Below the pieces are notes generated by a model that saw nothing but the letters and a program-made list of their open reading frames with translations, searched no databases and had not been told where the DNA came from. From Symsagittifera roscoffensis (Eukaryota; Xenacoelomorpha; Acoela; Convolutidae), in the NCBI RefSeq assembly GCF_963678635.1, contig NC_087065.1, positions 2,420,001 through 2,484,000 of the forward strand: 64,000 nt of DNA, given 5' to 3'. How positions within the stretch are numbered: the stretch's first letter is position 1; every line of letters begins with the position of its first letter. Position numbers and translations under genes: made by a program. Positions 40,060 to 50,330 of this stretch are shown here, in pieces.

Positions 40060-41864
40060 GCCGACAACTTGGATCCCTACACCGATCAAATTCCCACCCA
40101 ACCAACCTCACCACTCCAATCCCAATAATACCACTTTTTGCTTTTCCGCCACCCGATTTCCCATCCAGTAATGTAACATCCGGCATGAATTCCGATACTA
40201 ATTCACACATCTCAGTTTTATACTCCATCTCACAACTCAATAACCCGAATATTGAAACCCCCGATGAATTTGCCGACTCTGAACTATCTCCATCAAATAA
40301 TTTTCACACCAATTCCTTAAATTTTTCCCAACCCCCTTTTCAACCCATACTACCAAATAACCCTGACCCAACCAACTCTACACCCTCTTATGCTTCCCAA
40401 GTCACTCCAACCTACTCCTCACTTCACTCAGAGCAATCATCTCATTCTCCAGACACCCCCCGAATCTCCCCAGAACTAGATAATTTCATTACCCTACAAC
40501 AACAACCCTATCACCTTGACACCCCAACCATAAACCAAATCTCATCCACAATAGATTCATCCAACCCTCCTACCCCTACACCCTCTTCAATTTATACTGA
40601 ATCATTAGCACCATCATCCACAACTACTGAATCTTCACTCAGCACTAATAGAGCTTACCGCACTTTTAAAAGGAAGTTCCCCAACCATCCTTTCCCAGCG
40701 AAACCAGGAACAGCCCGTGAATATATCAACCATCCACAACACACTAACACAAAAGAATTTTTAGCTATCACCTTACCCTCATTTCCACAATACACCTTAA
40801 ACACCCCTCATGACACTAACGAGACAGGTAACTTTGTAGACGAATACGTTTTAATGCCTACCCTTCCTTGGACCTCATATTATCATTTTACAAATCCCCT
40901 TTGCTTACCTTTATCTAACACTCATATCGATATAGAACGAAATAAGGACATGCTATATCGACTCACTACAACACTAACACCTAGACAATTTACTTACATT
41001 GGATATAAAAAATCACTAAAAACACACACTGCACCCCGAGCTAATGAATATACACTAGAATATTACGATCATAACATCATCAGAACTAACCAAGATCAAT
41101 TCTTAGACGACGATCGCTTCGCTAACCCACAAATCACCGAGAAATTTTCCATTAAAACACCATATGTATTTACACTAAATATCTTCGATCGCAAGTTTGA
41201 CCACATTATTTCAGAAGCACTAACAGACACGCAAGCCTACGAAAGTTTTAAAGAACGCTTCCAAATATTTTCACTAACCTTTCATTTCCTTGCACCACAT
41301 GAAAGAGATTTGCACTGCTCACACGATATTATGTTGCGCACTAAACAAACACACACATATACTTATTATCGTTTCATCCAAAATCACTTTGACCTACACA
41401 CTCCCTCCAGACAACCACACCATCGTTTTCAATTCATCAATTCCAAATACACCTCACCATTCTTTCTTAACTTCACATATTGCATTAAAGATACTAACCT
41501 TCATGGTATTCTTCGAAATTATGATCCCATAACCCAAATGTATATCTTTTGTCCCATCACCAAGACCTTCAACGCAGAAGAATCCCGACCCTTCCTCATC
41601 CCACACGAGTTTGTACAACCTATAGAAATCCCCATTTTAGAATTCATCCATAACACTAAATTCAACCACAAATTATATAATCTAATCCAAAACACACCTT
41701 ATGAATTTGCAGTTGGCACTGAAGAACTAACCACCATTAAGGCACTTCAATTGCTTTGGCCACTGCTTCAAACTAAAAATATCATCCGCATCTTAGCCAA
41801 ATTACTAACAACTTCAGATCTCATCCACGACATCTTCCCGCACGGTTTCTTCCCCGACGACTAA
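40056..41864 (+). CDS. ORF602, unidentified protein downstream of env
   Basis: A 602-residue frame whose ATG overlaps the env stop as ATGA, an arrangement that allows termination-reinitiation. Residues 1-215 are S/T/P/N-rich and probably disordered. Residues 220-600 look folded and are rich in F, Y, H and T ('TLPWTSYYHFTNPLCLPL', 'YVFTLNIFDRKFDHII', 'FQIFSLTFHFLAPHERDL'). No signal peptide or membrane span is seen. Codon use (more C-ending) differs from the A-ending codons of Gag-Pol, so it may have a separate origin. No known family is recognised; possible roles include a matrix-like, regulatory or captured host protein. Confidence 0.7.
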   Translation: MSRQLGSLHRSNSHPTNLTTPIPIIPLFAFPPPDFPSSNVTSGMNSDTNSHISVLYSISQLNNPNIETPDEFADSELSPSNNFHTNSLNFSQPPFQPILPNNPDPTNSTPSYASQVTPTYSSLHSEQSSHSPDTPRISPELDNFITLQQQPYHLDTPTINQISSTIDSSNPPTPTPSSIYTESLAPSSTTTESSLSTNRAYRTFKRKFPNHPFPAKPGTAREYINHPQHTNTKEFLAITLPSFPQYTLNTPHDTNETGNFVDEYVLMPTLPWTSYYHFTNPLCLPLSNTHIDIERNKDMLYRLTTTLTPRQFTYIGYKKSLKTHTAPRANEYTLEYYDHNIIRTNQDQFLDDDRFANPQITEKFSIKTPYVFTLNIFDRKFDHIISEALTDTQAYESFKERFQIFSLTFHFLAPHERDLHCSHDIMLRTKQTHTYTYYRFIQNHFDLHTPSRQPHHRFQFINSKYTSPFFLNFTYCIKDTNLHGILRNYDPITQMYIFCPITKTFNAEESRPFLIPHEFVQPIEIPILEFIHNTKFNHKLYNLIQNTPYEFAVGTEELTTIKALQLLWPLLQTKNIIRILAKLLTTSDLIHDIFPHGFFPDD

Positions 41865-42973
41865 CAAGTAAGTATGAATTATACATATTACTAACTAATT
41901 TAAATATTAGAAACTCACCATTCTTTATCCATGTTTTCTTTAGAATTTTAGCCTTCATCCTAGATCATCTGAAAAATTCATAAAAGAAAAATAAAAAATA
42001 GCAAACTTCTTCAAAACTGTTTAAAACCCTATTAAATTTTTGCACCAACAATTAAATAAATATAATACCAATGCAGTAAATTAATTTATAAATTTTTCCC
42101 CCACAAGCAGTAAATCTAATAATGATGAAAATTTGTAACTTAATTTTCCCCAACAACTAGCAGTAAAGATAAAATTCTATGTAGTAAATTAATAAGAAGC
42201 AAATACAGTACTAACCTTTTGCTATTTTCATTCACTCGCACAAGAATTCTATCCAAACTCGCACAGCTCGCCCACGAAGAATTGTTTAAAATAATGAATT
42301 TCAGTTTCAAGCTTTCACACTCGATAACTCTAACACAAGATAACACGTTTCAAACTTTCCTTTAACCCGGTTGGAAAGGAATTATATACTAAACAAAACT
42401 AACCAATGCAGCTTACTAAACACCACAACACATAGCATAACAGCATGACTAAGAAAGGAAACCAACGGTACCCAAACCGGATTAATCCAGTTTAAAACTG
42501 GATAATTTATTCTTTTGAAGACTATTATAAAGTCTAAGAAAGAAATAATAAAACACAAAAAAGTCGAAAGACAAACCCATACCACAAACAATTTGATTTT
42601 TGAAAAAAGGACACAACCAACAAAACATAAGAAAAACCACAACAAACCCAACATAAAACGTTGTCACATAACAGGACCTCTCACAAAAACCGCATGCAAT
42701 CATACTCCCACTCCTGGCCTAACCCACCAGGAAGGACGTCCTGAGCATGCTCTATAGCCGGCCTAACCCACCGCGCTACATCCACGCTTTGTGACCATAC
42801 TCCTATTTTTAATAAGAGCTACTCAAGGGTGAGTAACTCTTCAAAATAACTGAACTAAAACAAAAAGCTTTTGTGAAAACAACTAACTAAAATCATAATT
42901 AAAAAATATTAAACTAATAAAAGTTTTATAAAATGTAAATTACATTATGCAATACATAGATCAGAATACCACA
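41865..42973 (+). other. 3' region of the giant element, no plus-strand gene
   Basis: AT-rich sequence with repeated 'cagtaaa' blocks near 42073, 42110 and 42168. About 42700-42790 is a GC-rich island with two copies of GGCCTAACCCACC. On the minus strand this reads TGTAGCGCGGTGGGTTAGGCC, resembling the 5' half (A box) of a tRNA; the second copy sits in a CCTGG/CCAGG hairpin. No complete tRNA could be folded by eye. Confidence 0.5.
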
Positions 42974-43402
42974 CTAAGGACGAACATCCAAAGACAAAAC
43001 GACCCTACTACACTCGAGAAAGAATGGCCAACTACAATCAATATGCCGCCCACAATCACAACTCAAAGGATTTAGAGTACGACTTGACTTCGCAGAAAAG
43101 GACTTCATTGAACTAGACCAATGACCACCTCGATGTTCAAGTATACGTACAGATCCGAGTAACCAGGCATCCCCTCCACGCACAATCTCCACGCCATTCC
43201 CAGACAAGGTCAAACACAAAGAAGTTCTCACCAATGAAACAGAAAAACCTGACATAGCCAACCATTCTGAAATCAGATTTGAGTTTGTTGCGAAAACCCA
43301 GTCGTTGTCTTGAGAAGACACAACGATTGAATCTGGGACTTCTCTAATAAGAAAATCCAGAAGAAATAAGATGTTCGCCAAATACCAACGTCCATCATCC
43401 AT
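42974..43402 (-). CDS. Antisense ORF142 next to the 3' LTR, possibly captured
   Basis: A 142-residue minus-strand frame, ATG to TAG. Its composition is far less A/T-rich than the rest of the element and its codons mostly end in T, G or C on this strand. The protein is well mixed and globular-looking, with a tryptophan-rich middle ('GGDAWLLGSVRILEHRGGHW') and a cysteine/histidine cluster ('LSCDCGRHIDC'). The plus-strand frames of the same stretch are interrupted. A pyrimidine-rich stretch and AG precede the ATG, so it could be an exon. It may be a host gene fragment carried by the element. No family is recognised and chance cannot be excluded. Confidence 0.45.
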   Translation of the reverse strand: MDDGRWYLANILFLLDFLIREVPDSIVVSSQDNDWVFATNSNLISEWLAMSGFSVSLVRTSLCLTLSGNGVEIVRGGDAWLLGSVRILEHRGGHWSSSMKSFSAKSSRTLNPLSCDCGRHIDCSWPFFLECSRVVLSLDVRP

Positions 43403-43454
43403 CTTTTGAATTGCAGAAAGACTATTCTAAAAAACTCTGTAAAACCCGGATGGG

Positions 43455-43864
43455 TGGAACCTGATCTAAACTACATTTTATGATTGGATAAATTAGATAT
43501 TTTACCAATGTAAAGTATTTAATATTAACCAATCATGATCCATCTAACTAACAATCCACTTATTTGTAAGTGCTGAAATTACTTGTAATTTCAGCACCAG
43601 AGAGATTTGAATTTAACTTAGAAATTAGTTGAACTCTCCCGAGTACTTCAGCAGCCGCAATAAACCAGTATACCCTAGATCTATTGAGCCTAGCAGAGAC
43701 TAGTTAAACAACCTGAGACTAGACAGTATAAGAGTAAGATTAGGATCGGTATTAGACTAAGAAGTTGCACGAACCTATCCGGCCGAAAATAAGATAGCGT
43801 GACGAGCAGACGGTGTACCCTATCCGAAATTACTCTATGAGTTATACCCATCGGTCCTAACTCA
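43455..43864 (+). repeat. 3' LTR of the giant element
   Basis: 410 bp, TGGAACC...CTAACTCA, followed by the target duplication TTCT at 43865-43868. The bases just upstream (acccggatggg) form only a weak purine tract. The near-identity to the 5' LTR indicates recent insertion. Confidence 0.92.
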
Positions 43865-43868
43865 TTCT

Positions 43869-44650
43869 GGTTAACATTCGGAAAATCAGGAACCGGTAAA
43901 TTCAGAACCTTACTTTGAAGATCTCAAGGAAAAGTAGTCCGGAAAGCTGATCATACGGTTACCTTATTCTCGAGAAAGGTAATACATGAAACTGACCTAT
44001 CGATAACTTAATATACACGGGAATCTAGAAGTTTTAGCTCATAAAAATGAATGGGAAGACAGGCGGAAAACAAAATTAGACCTTCAGAATTTAGCCGCGT
44101 TGAAAACAACAGCGGAATTGTCGCCACAGATAGTGAGCCAACAGAACATACGGTGATTTTGTACCCAAGGCACTGCAAAAAACCCAATCAATATCGACAG
44201 TTTGTCGGAGAGACTGATCTCCAGGGGCAACCCGACGGTGATCAGACCGATGACGGAAGTGGTATTGAAGGAGACCGGAGAAAGCGAGCGAAGAGCGTCG
44301 CAGCCAATTGCGGACCGGTCAACTGAAGTCGGTAGAACGATCGGACTAGACGCAGAACATAAGTTGGTGCAATCAAATACGGGTAAAATAATGCCTTATT
44401 CGAGTTCGGAAGACGGGAGTGTAGTGCGGATGGAGACTTTTACTGAGAACCACAAACACCTGAAGCAGAGGTGTTATTACCAAGGTCTGAGCAAATGAAA
44501 ATAAAATTGAGTGCCAAGGTACAAAGTTCAGAGCAGTCAACAGGACAGGTCAAGTGAGAATACATCTAAAACTTTAGTAGCGAGACACAACACGCGACCA
44601 CTAAGAGAAAGGAGGCCATAAAAAATTGTGGGGGAGGGAGATTTTTCATC
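43869..44650 (+). pseudogene. Decayed Ty3/gypsy pol relict, right half
   Basis: Continues the broken coding of the relict left of the giant element: collapsing the TTCT duplication joins the two flanks. It is interrupted by several stops. A late 'ARHNTRPLRERRP' segment (about 44580-44620) is typical of the basic end of gypsy integrases. It is followed by the purine-rich 'tgggggagggaga' at 44630-44643, probably this old element's polypurine tract. Two overlapping short open frames at 44051-44326 and 44202-44498 are fragments of it. Confidence 0.6.
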
Positions 44651-45060
44651 AAGCGATATAAACGATATCAACGGAGAAAAACCAAGTAAATGAATTCACT
44701 CATCAGAGTTTGTCAGATGAGCGACGAATTGGTCTGAACAAAGCAGTAACAAACGGGGGTTTGCAGACGGATAGCAGACCAAGAGGGAAAGCAAGTGTTA
44801 TTGCGGGGTACAGATTCGCAACGAAACCAATGACCAGTAGCCTGCCGATGAAATTACTCGGCCCGAAAAAGCAAAGTGACGTAGACACTTATTTTATCAG
44901 GGAAATGTGTCGGTTCTTTTGGTGCAACGTTTATCTACAGGATGATATTCAGGAGTTGGACGAAAAAGTATCTGCACAGTTTTTGGAGGTATTAGAAAAA
45001 ATCATTCGTTTAGTTGAACATACGGAAAGATTGTCTTCCTTTAATGAATCTCACTAATGA
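44651..45060 (+). other. Possible LTR or tail of the old relict, with a short open frame
   Basis: Follows the putative polypurine tract. A 115-residue frame (44710-45057) has a mixed composition but no motif. It could be LTR sequence of the decayed element or old coding DNA. Confidence 0.3.
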
Positions 45061-46915
45061 CAGCTTCAAAACACAAACCCTCTACCAAGGGCTAGAGGCT
45101 TAGATTCGATTTTTTTGCTTAAATGTATATATAGTTAAGTTTCTCCTGTAATAATTACGCAAATTTTGGTCAACCAATACATTTTTTTTCAAAAATCGAA
45201 GTACATGGAGTTCTGTTTTGATGGTGGTAATTTTGTTTTTCTAGTTTTACCGCAAAAAGTTTATGGTAGGGAGTACAGGCATTCGTTTTGTTTTCAGTTT
45301 TGTATTCGTTTTTAGATAAATTTCAAAATTTTTTTGTTCATTTACAAAACTCATAGATTTTCAAAAGTTAAAGCAACTCATAAAAAGTTTTTGAATACCA
45401 ACTAGAACAATTCAATCAAAAGTCGGTTGACTTGGTGCAGTACGGAAATCTTGGAACAACTAATTCTTCAAACTATTTCATTTTATTTTATAGTATTTTA
45501 TAAAAGCGCGACCTTCTCAAAAATTGTTTTTTTTTTCACATTTAAAACAAGATTATTTGCATTTTGATTTCCCCTTACTAGATTTATCGGTACATAAACA
45601 ATTTTATTACTCGAAATACAAATATTTTGTATGTTCATATTTACACTTATATGTGTTAATACAGCTATAAATATATATTGAACATCATTTTTTGTCAGAT
45701 TGTTACCCTTGCGACCTTGCTAACGGTTACAAGATTCTTTTGTAGTTTGTTCACCGGACGATTCAAATCGATGGTCTCCTCTAAATATGGGTTTTTGTTA
45801 ACTATCAGCCAAATGTTGAGCCAGTCTGCATGTAATATGCCTGCTCTGCTCGAATTGTTTTCTATGTTAGTCGTTACCTAACCACTCCGATTTCAGAATA
45901 TCCTTTTTTTTTAGCTTTTTCATACTTTATCCTGTGAATAAGTTTCTTTGCTTATTTTGTATCGGCTGAGCCGCCTCTTGTTGAGTCGTTGGATGAGCAA
46001 AAAAAGAGTTTTATCAGGAGATTTTGATATTTTAAAATGTTTTATCAAAACATTTTTTTTCGGCTCAGCGTTGGTATGCTCAGGTATTGTCGGCTTTGTT
46101 ACGACTATTAAGTTTTAAATCGATGCTCAGGCATCAATCAGTTGTGTTAATTTGCATGTTTTCTCTGAAGTTACTTTCTTTTAGACAAAATCAAATAAAT
46201 GACATGACAATTTTTTGTAGATCATCTTTTTGGACAGTTTTTAAGAAGTTTTCAGGAAGAAAATAACACGTTTTCTCTGATGCCTTTGTCTCATTTTCCG
46301 TTGGTTAAACTGCCATAGATTAGGTTTGTGTTGTATCACTAGTGATTCGAAGCTTGGCTTAGCCTCTGTGAATGGAAAAGTTTGTCAAAAGGTGGCTAGT
46401 TAAATGTCGAAATATACCTGAAGACAAAAGGCATACCACACCCATCACAAATGATCTACAAAAGTCGGAACACAAGTTTTTTTCTGGCTAAAAGGACTTG
46501 TAGTCAGAATTTTTGGTGCTAGAAAATTTTTGATTCAAACACAGATTTAAATCTCTTACTGATTTAGGACTGAAATTAATAGATCTTTGGTGCGAAAAAG
46601 TTTCAGTTACACGGCTGAAGTTTTGAGGGGCATTTGTTTGGAAGTTAGTTGTCTTTGATCTTCAAAATAGACCAACTTCAAACATATTGGATTCTACAAT
46701 AGCATAAATAACTTCACTTTAGTTGGTATAACAACAGTTTAGTTATTATTCACAGCGTTGCGTTTTGTCACCAACAAACCATGTAACAGATTATCTTTTA
46801 TACCAGTTTTCAGTTTGTTCAACTTTTGAATTATTCAACATTTTGCTGCTATTGACTTAACGTTTCATAAGTCTAATCCAAATAAAACATTTTTTTCTAA
46901 GATTATATTATAAAA
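45061..46915. other. Intergenic, one weak exon candidate
   Basis: About 45699-45881 follows 'ttttttgtcag', a good acceptor, and encodes a stretch with higher GC than its surroundings ('IVTLATLLTVTRFFCSLF', then 'LLTISQMLSQSACNMPAL') before a stop. It could be a terminal exon but has no partner. The rest holds no recognisable gene. Confidence 0.35.
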
Positions 46916-48241
46916 ATGACAAATATCTACAGTTTTCCTAGTTTTGTTATTCAAAAAATCTGTCAATTTTTGATTTTGAGTTCAAAAAACGAGGAGATTG
47001 AAAAAGTTTTGTTTTGGAAAACTTTCGGAACTATTTTAAGTTTTCGATCAACTTGTTGTTATTTCCAGGAAATTATTGATAAATGTAATCTGCGCTTTGC
47101 TATAGAAGTTCCATTATCTTATGACTTCGACCAAAATACAGCCTTGAAGAATATTCTAGAGTTTTTTTGCGACCATACCTTCTGGAAATTCGAAGCACTG
47201 ACTCTAAACTTGTCAGAGCCTCCAAAACATGGTTTGAATTATTTGCCCGCCCATGGCGAAAATCTTTTCGGAGTGCATTTGAAAAAACTGATTTTGAAAA
47301 ACTGGCTTGTTTCTGATCCTGGACAAATCATTTGGGTCGACAATTTTGCGAGAGAATTCGGAAATGAAAACACTGAAATTGAACTCGAAATTTCAGTCAC
47401 GTTGGAACCACGTGAAACAATTCAATTGTACTGTGGAAAAAACGTGAAAAAATTAGTTCTAAGGGACATCAGTTTTGACAGGAGTCGAACGATATGTCTG
47501 AATTATTTGAAGTTGTTTTCGAAAATCCAGGTACTGGAATTGACCCATGGATTAGATTTGACTTTACTTAATTTCATTGCAAAGTCTTTGGCTCAAATTC
47601 GCGTCTTAAAAGTGTGGAGTTTTTGTCTTGAACTGGACCCTGATTGCAAAACATATTTGCCTTCGCTATGTACAGTCTCAGCTTTGAGTTTATACCCCAA
47701 AATGAGATCGAATAACGTCATTAGCGCTTCAAAACTTCTCAAATACACCTTTCGCCATTTAAAATCATTTACGTTTGTTACCTATGGTGAAAATAGCTCC
47801 TCCGATTTTGAGCCGGGCGTTGATTTTGACCAGATTTTACCTGCTGGGTGTCAGAAGTTGGAACTCAGCTATCCAGCTCTGACCAAGTTGTCTTTCTCCA
47901 AATGCGCTCAAATCGAACATCTGAAAATCCATTTCTTCACCAAAAACAATTATTCTTTATTGCCTGAAAAAGTTATTAAACAATTTGGATTTAACTTGAA
48001 ATCTTTAAACCTTCAGTTTTGCGTCTATTTTCCCGAACAAGATTTATTGGATGCGATTTTGAGATTATTGAAAAAGCAACCAAACTTAGAAGAAGTGTCA
48101 TTGCAACAAACGCGTGGTCCGAAATTGCCACATCAAGATAAATCCAGTGGACTAGACACGTGGCTGAAAGACAACTCTAAATTCATCTCAGAACACCGAC
48201 TACACGAACTAAAGTTTTTTGATAGAGATGTTACTTTATAG
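46916..48241 (+). CDS. F-box/LRR-like protein, intronless
   Basis: A 441-residue frame, ATG to TAG, preceded by 'attataaaa'. The first 55 residues resemble an F-box ('FPSFVIQKICQFLIL...LSFRSTCCYFQEIID'), the Skp1-binding part of SCF ubiquitin ligases. The remainder shows irregular leucine-rich repeats: 'VKKLVLRDISFD', 'IQVLELTHGLDL', 'IRVLKVWSF', 'CQKLELSYPALTKLSFSKC', 'IEHLKIHFF', 'LKSLNLQFCVYF' and 'LEEVSLQQT'. Such proteins select substrates for ubiquitination and often form expanded, divergent families in invertebrates. The frame is intact, with codons mixed and T-rich, unlike the retroelement genes. The F-box match is weak in its N-terminal proline/aspartate positions, so the assignment rests mainly on the LRR pattern and overall layout. 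Confidence 0.6.
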   Translation: MTNIYSFPSFVIQKICQFLILSSKNEEIEKVLFWKTFGTILSFRSTCCYFQEIIDKCNLRFAIEVPLSYDFDQNTALKNILEFFCDHTFWKFEALTLNLSEPPKHGLNYLPAHGENLFGVHLKKLILKNWLVSDPGQIIWVDNFAREFGNENTEIELEISVTLEPRETIQLYCGKNVKKLVLRDISFDRSRTICLNYLKLFSKIQVLELTHGLDLTLLNFIAKSLAQIRVLKVWSFCLELDPDCKTYLPSLCTVSALSLYPKMRSNNVISASKLLKYTFRHLKSFTFVTYGENSSSDFEPGVDFDQILPAGCQKLELSYPALTKLSFSKCAQIEHLKIHFFTKNNYSLLPEKVIKQFGFNLKSLNLQFCVYFPEQDLLDAILRLLKKQPNLEEVSLQQTRGPKLPHQDKSSGLDTWLKDNSKFISEHRLHELKFFDRDVTL

Positions 48242-48966
48242 CAAATATTATAATCAATCAAATTTAAAATAAATAGTACAAAAACTGCAGTCACTCTTGA
48301 GCTTATTGTAATTTTTCCCAAAACCACTAGTGTTTGTTATTTTTTCGAACATGGCGGACCATTTTGCGATATACCTAATGGGGCTAGATGCATTAATTTT
48401 TTGTTTCTTTTTCTGCCTTCGCAATCAAGCCAAAAATCTCGTTCGTTTTATATTTTTATCTACTACACAAAGACGGAAAAAATGGCTCGGCCTGTTTTTT
48501 TTTCGTAATTTGGACTCTATGCAAAAAACCTGCAATAACAATTTTTATATAGATGTGTATTTAATGAATTAGGGCGGATACGGCTACAGACTGAAAACAG
48601 ATTTGTCGGGGGAATCCGCAACATTGGTATTTTTTGATCTTCTTTGCTGTTTTGGATTATCGAGTAGCTACAACACTGTATCGCTCAAATTGGCTCCAAA
48701 AACATCCGATTCTAAAGAATCCGCAACAATATTTGTGGAATCCGAAATTACTTTTGAAATCCACAAACAAAATTGTACTCATTTTTCTAAACATTACAGG
48801 ATTACAATTTTCTGGAATCTGATTAAAATTGTGAAAGCCATCCGCAATTTGCGAAATCCGATCACATTTGTGGAATCTGAACTAGTTATATTCGCTCGTC
48901 GAGGATTCCGCGACGAATCAAAAACTTATCGTCGAGGATTCCGCGATTCACCAACTCAATTATCTC
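48242..48966 (+). other. Spacer with GAATCCGCGA-like repeats
   Basis: Between about 48605 and 48955 the motif GGAATCCGCAA/GGATTCCGCGA recurs many times, including a 28-bp tandem pair around 'cgtcgaggattccgcga' (48899-48950). Open frames here run into the gag relict but show no homology before about 48967. Confidence 0.5.
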
Positions 48967-50330
48967 GACATACAACTGTACGACAAGAAATACATGGAAT
49001 CCAATTAAATGCAATACGTGAAGATCTAACTAGTAATGACATAACACAACATGTTAAACACGATTTACAAAAAATCTTAGCATGGTTCATAATCGATTAT
49101 TTTAGTCATAATATTCATCTTATTGCACAAACAAGAAAAAAATTTAGACCACAAAATGCAGATGACGAAACCGTATTAGCAGAACAAACAGATTATGTTT
49201 GGGACCCTGAATGGTCTCATGAATCATTTATTATTATACCAACAGATATATCAAATCAAGCAATTAGCACAATCTCTATTCACAAAGATTATGTTAGAGT
49301 ATACCCACTTACAATTGACGCAACACCTTTGAACTATCATTTATTCTTGCCTGAAAGAACAGGAAATAATAGTTTAAATTCTACATTTATAAATCATGAC
49401 AACATATATGGAACAAGAAATCTTACAACACAAGATATACAAACTCCATCACAATTCGTAAGCGAAGAATCTCATAATAATCATCTAATTGAACAAGCAA
49501 GAAAAATATTTCGACCACAAAGTACAGTTGACTAAACCGTACTAGCAGAACAATCAGACTTTGTATGGGACCCTGAATGGTCTTTTGAATTTTTTATCAA
49601 TATACCAACAGATATATCAAGACACACAATTAGCACTATTTTTTTAATAAAGATTATGTTAGAGTATATCCACTTACAGTTGGCGCAACACCTTTAAACT
49701 ACAACTGATTCTTCTCTGAAAGACCAGGAAATAACAGTTTAAATTCTACATTCATAAATAATGTTAATTTAAACGGAACAAGAAACCTTACACAACAAGA
49801 TATACAAACTCTAACACATTTTGTACACGAAGAATCTAATTATACTCATCTAATTGAACAAGCAAGAAAAAATTTTCGACCACAAAATACGAAACTATAC
49901 TAGCAGAACAATCAAACTATGTATGGGACCCTGAATGGTCTTTTGAATTATTTATCAATATACCAACAGATATATCACGTCAGGCAATTAGCACTATTTC
50001 TATTAAAAAATATTATGATACAGTGTATCCACTTACAGTTGACGCAACACCTTTAAACTATAATTCAACCTTGCCTGAAAGAACAGGAAATAATTGTTTA
50101 AATTCTACAATTATAAATCATGACAACTTAAATGGAACAAGAAATCTTACACAACAAGGTATACAAACTCATCACCTTTCGTAAGTGAAGAAATAGTTGA
50201 AGCAATAACAACAACAGAAGCACAACGAAGCATATCACCTATTCAACCCAATTTTACAACTCCAAAACCAAAAAACTCAACGCTACAACAAACAATTATA
50301 CAATCCACAGTAAAATCCTAAAATTGCAAC
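48967..50330 (+). pseudogene. Relict of giant-element gag with a tandemly triplicated segment
   Basis: Starting at about 48967 the sequence encodes a diverged copy of the N-terminal part of the Gag at 27059. Aligned blocks include 'KHDLQKILAWFIIDYF', 'DYVWDPEWSH', 'AISTIS', 'PLTIDATPLNY' and 'GTRNLTTQDIQTPS'. The segment from '(L)I.QARK..RP' to 'QFVSEE' is then repeated twice more, starting near 49120, 49485 and 49850 (period about 365 bp). Copy 1 is open until 49535; copies 2 and 3 are broken by stops and frameshifts. The relict ends near 50320 at the equivalent of gag 'TLQSTVK'. No LTR or pol is attached. Confidence 0.85.

Larger units (their letters stand above)
24959..43864 (+). mobile_element. 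Giant env-bearing Ty3/gypsy LTR element (18.9 kb)
   Basis: It is delimited by two 410-bp LTRs (TGGAACC...CTAACTCA) that differ at only a handful of positions and is flanked by the 4-bp duplication TTCT (24955-24958, 43865-43868). Plus-strand order: leader ORF, 155-residue ORF, Gag, UAA, NC-PR-RT-RH, UAA, IN, two small hydrophobic ORFs, an ATG-less 377-codon ORF, Env-like ORF and a 602-residue ORF. A minus-strand ORF lies next to the 3' LTR. RT-RH-IN order and the D-x59-D-x35-E integrase place it in Ty3/gypsy. Typical members are 5-12 kb. The excess lies in a 1.25-kb leader, about 0.6 kb after IN and at least four extra ORFs. Confidence 0.93.

Noticed and set aside
42382-42703. Hydrophobic minus-strand frames of 73-90 residues
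   Set aside because: Overlapping chance frames in A-rich DNA. Unlike 42974-43402 they show no compositional shift and no mixed-residue domain.
48330-48572. 80-residue frame after the F-box/LRR gene
   Set aside because: Aromatic/lysine-rich with no motif, in another frame and with no splice link; likely chance.
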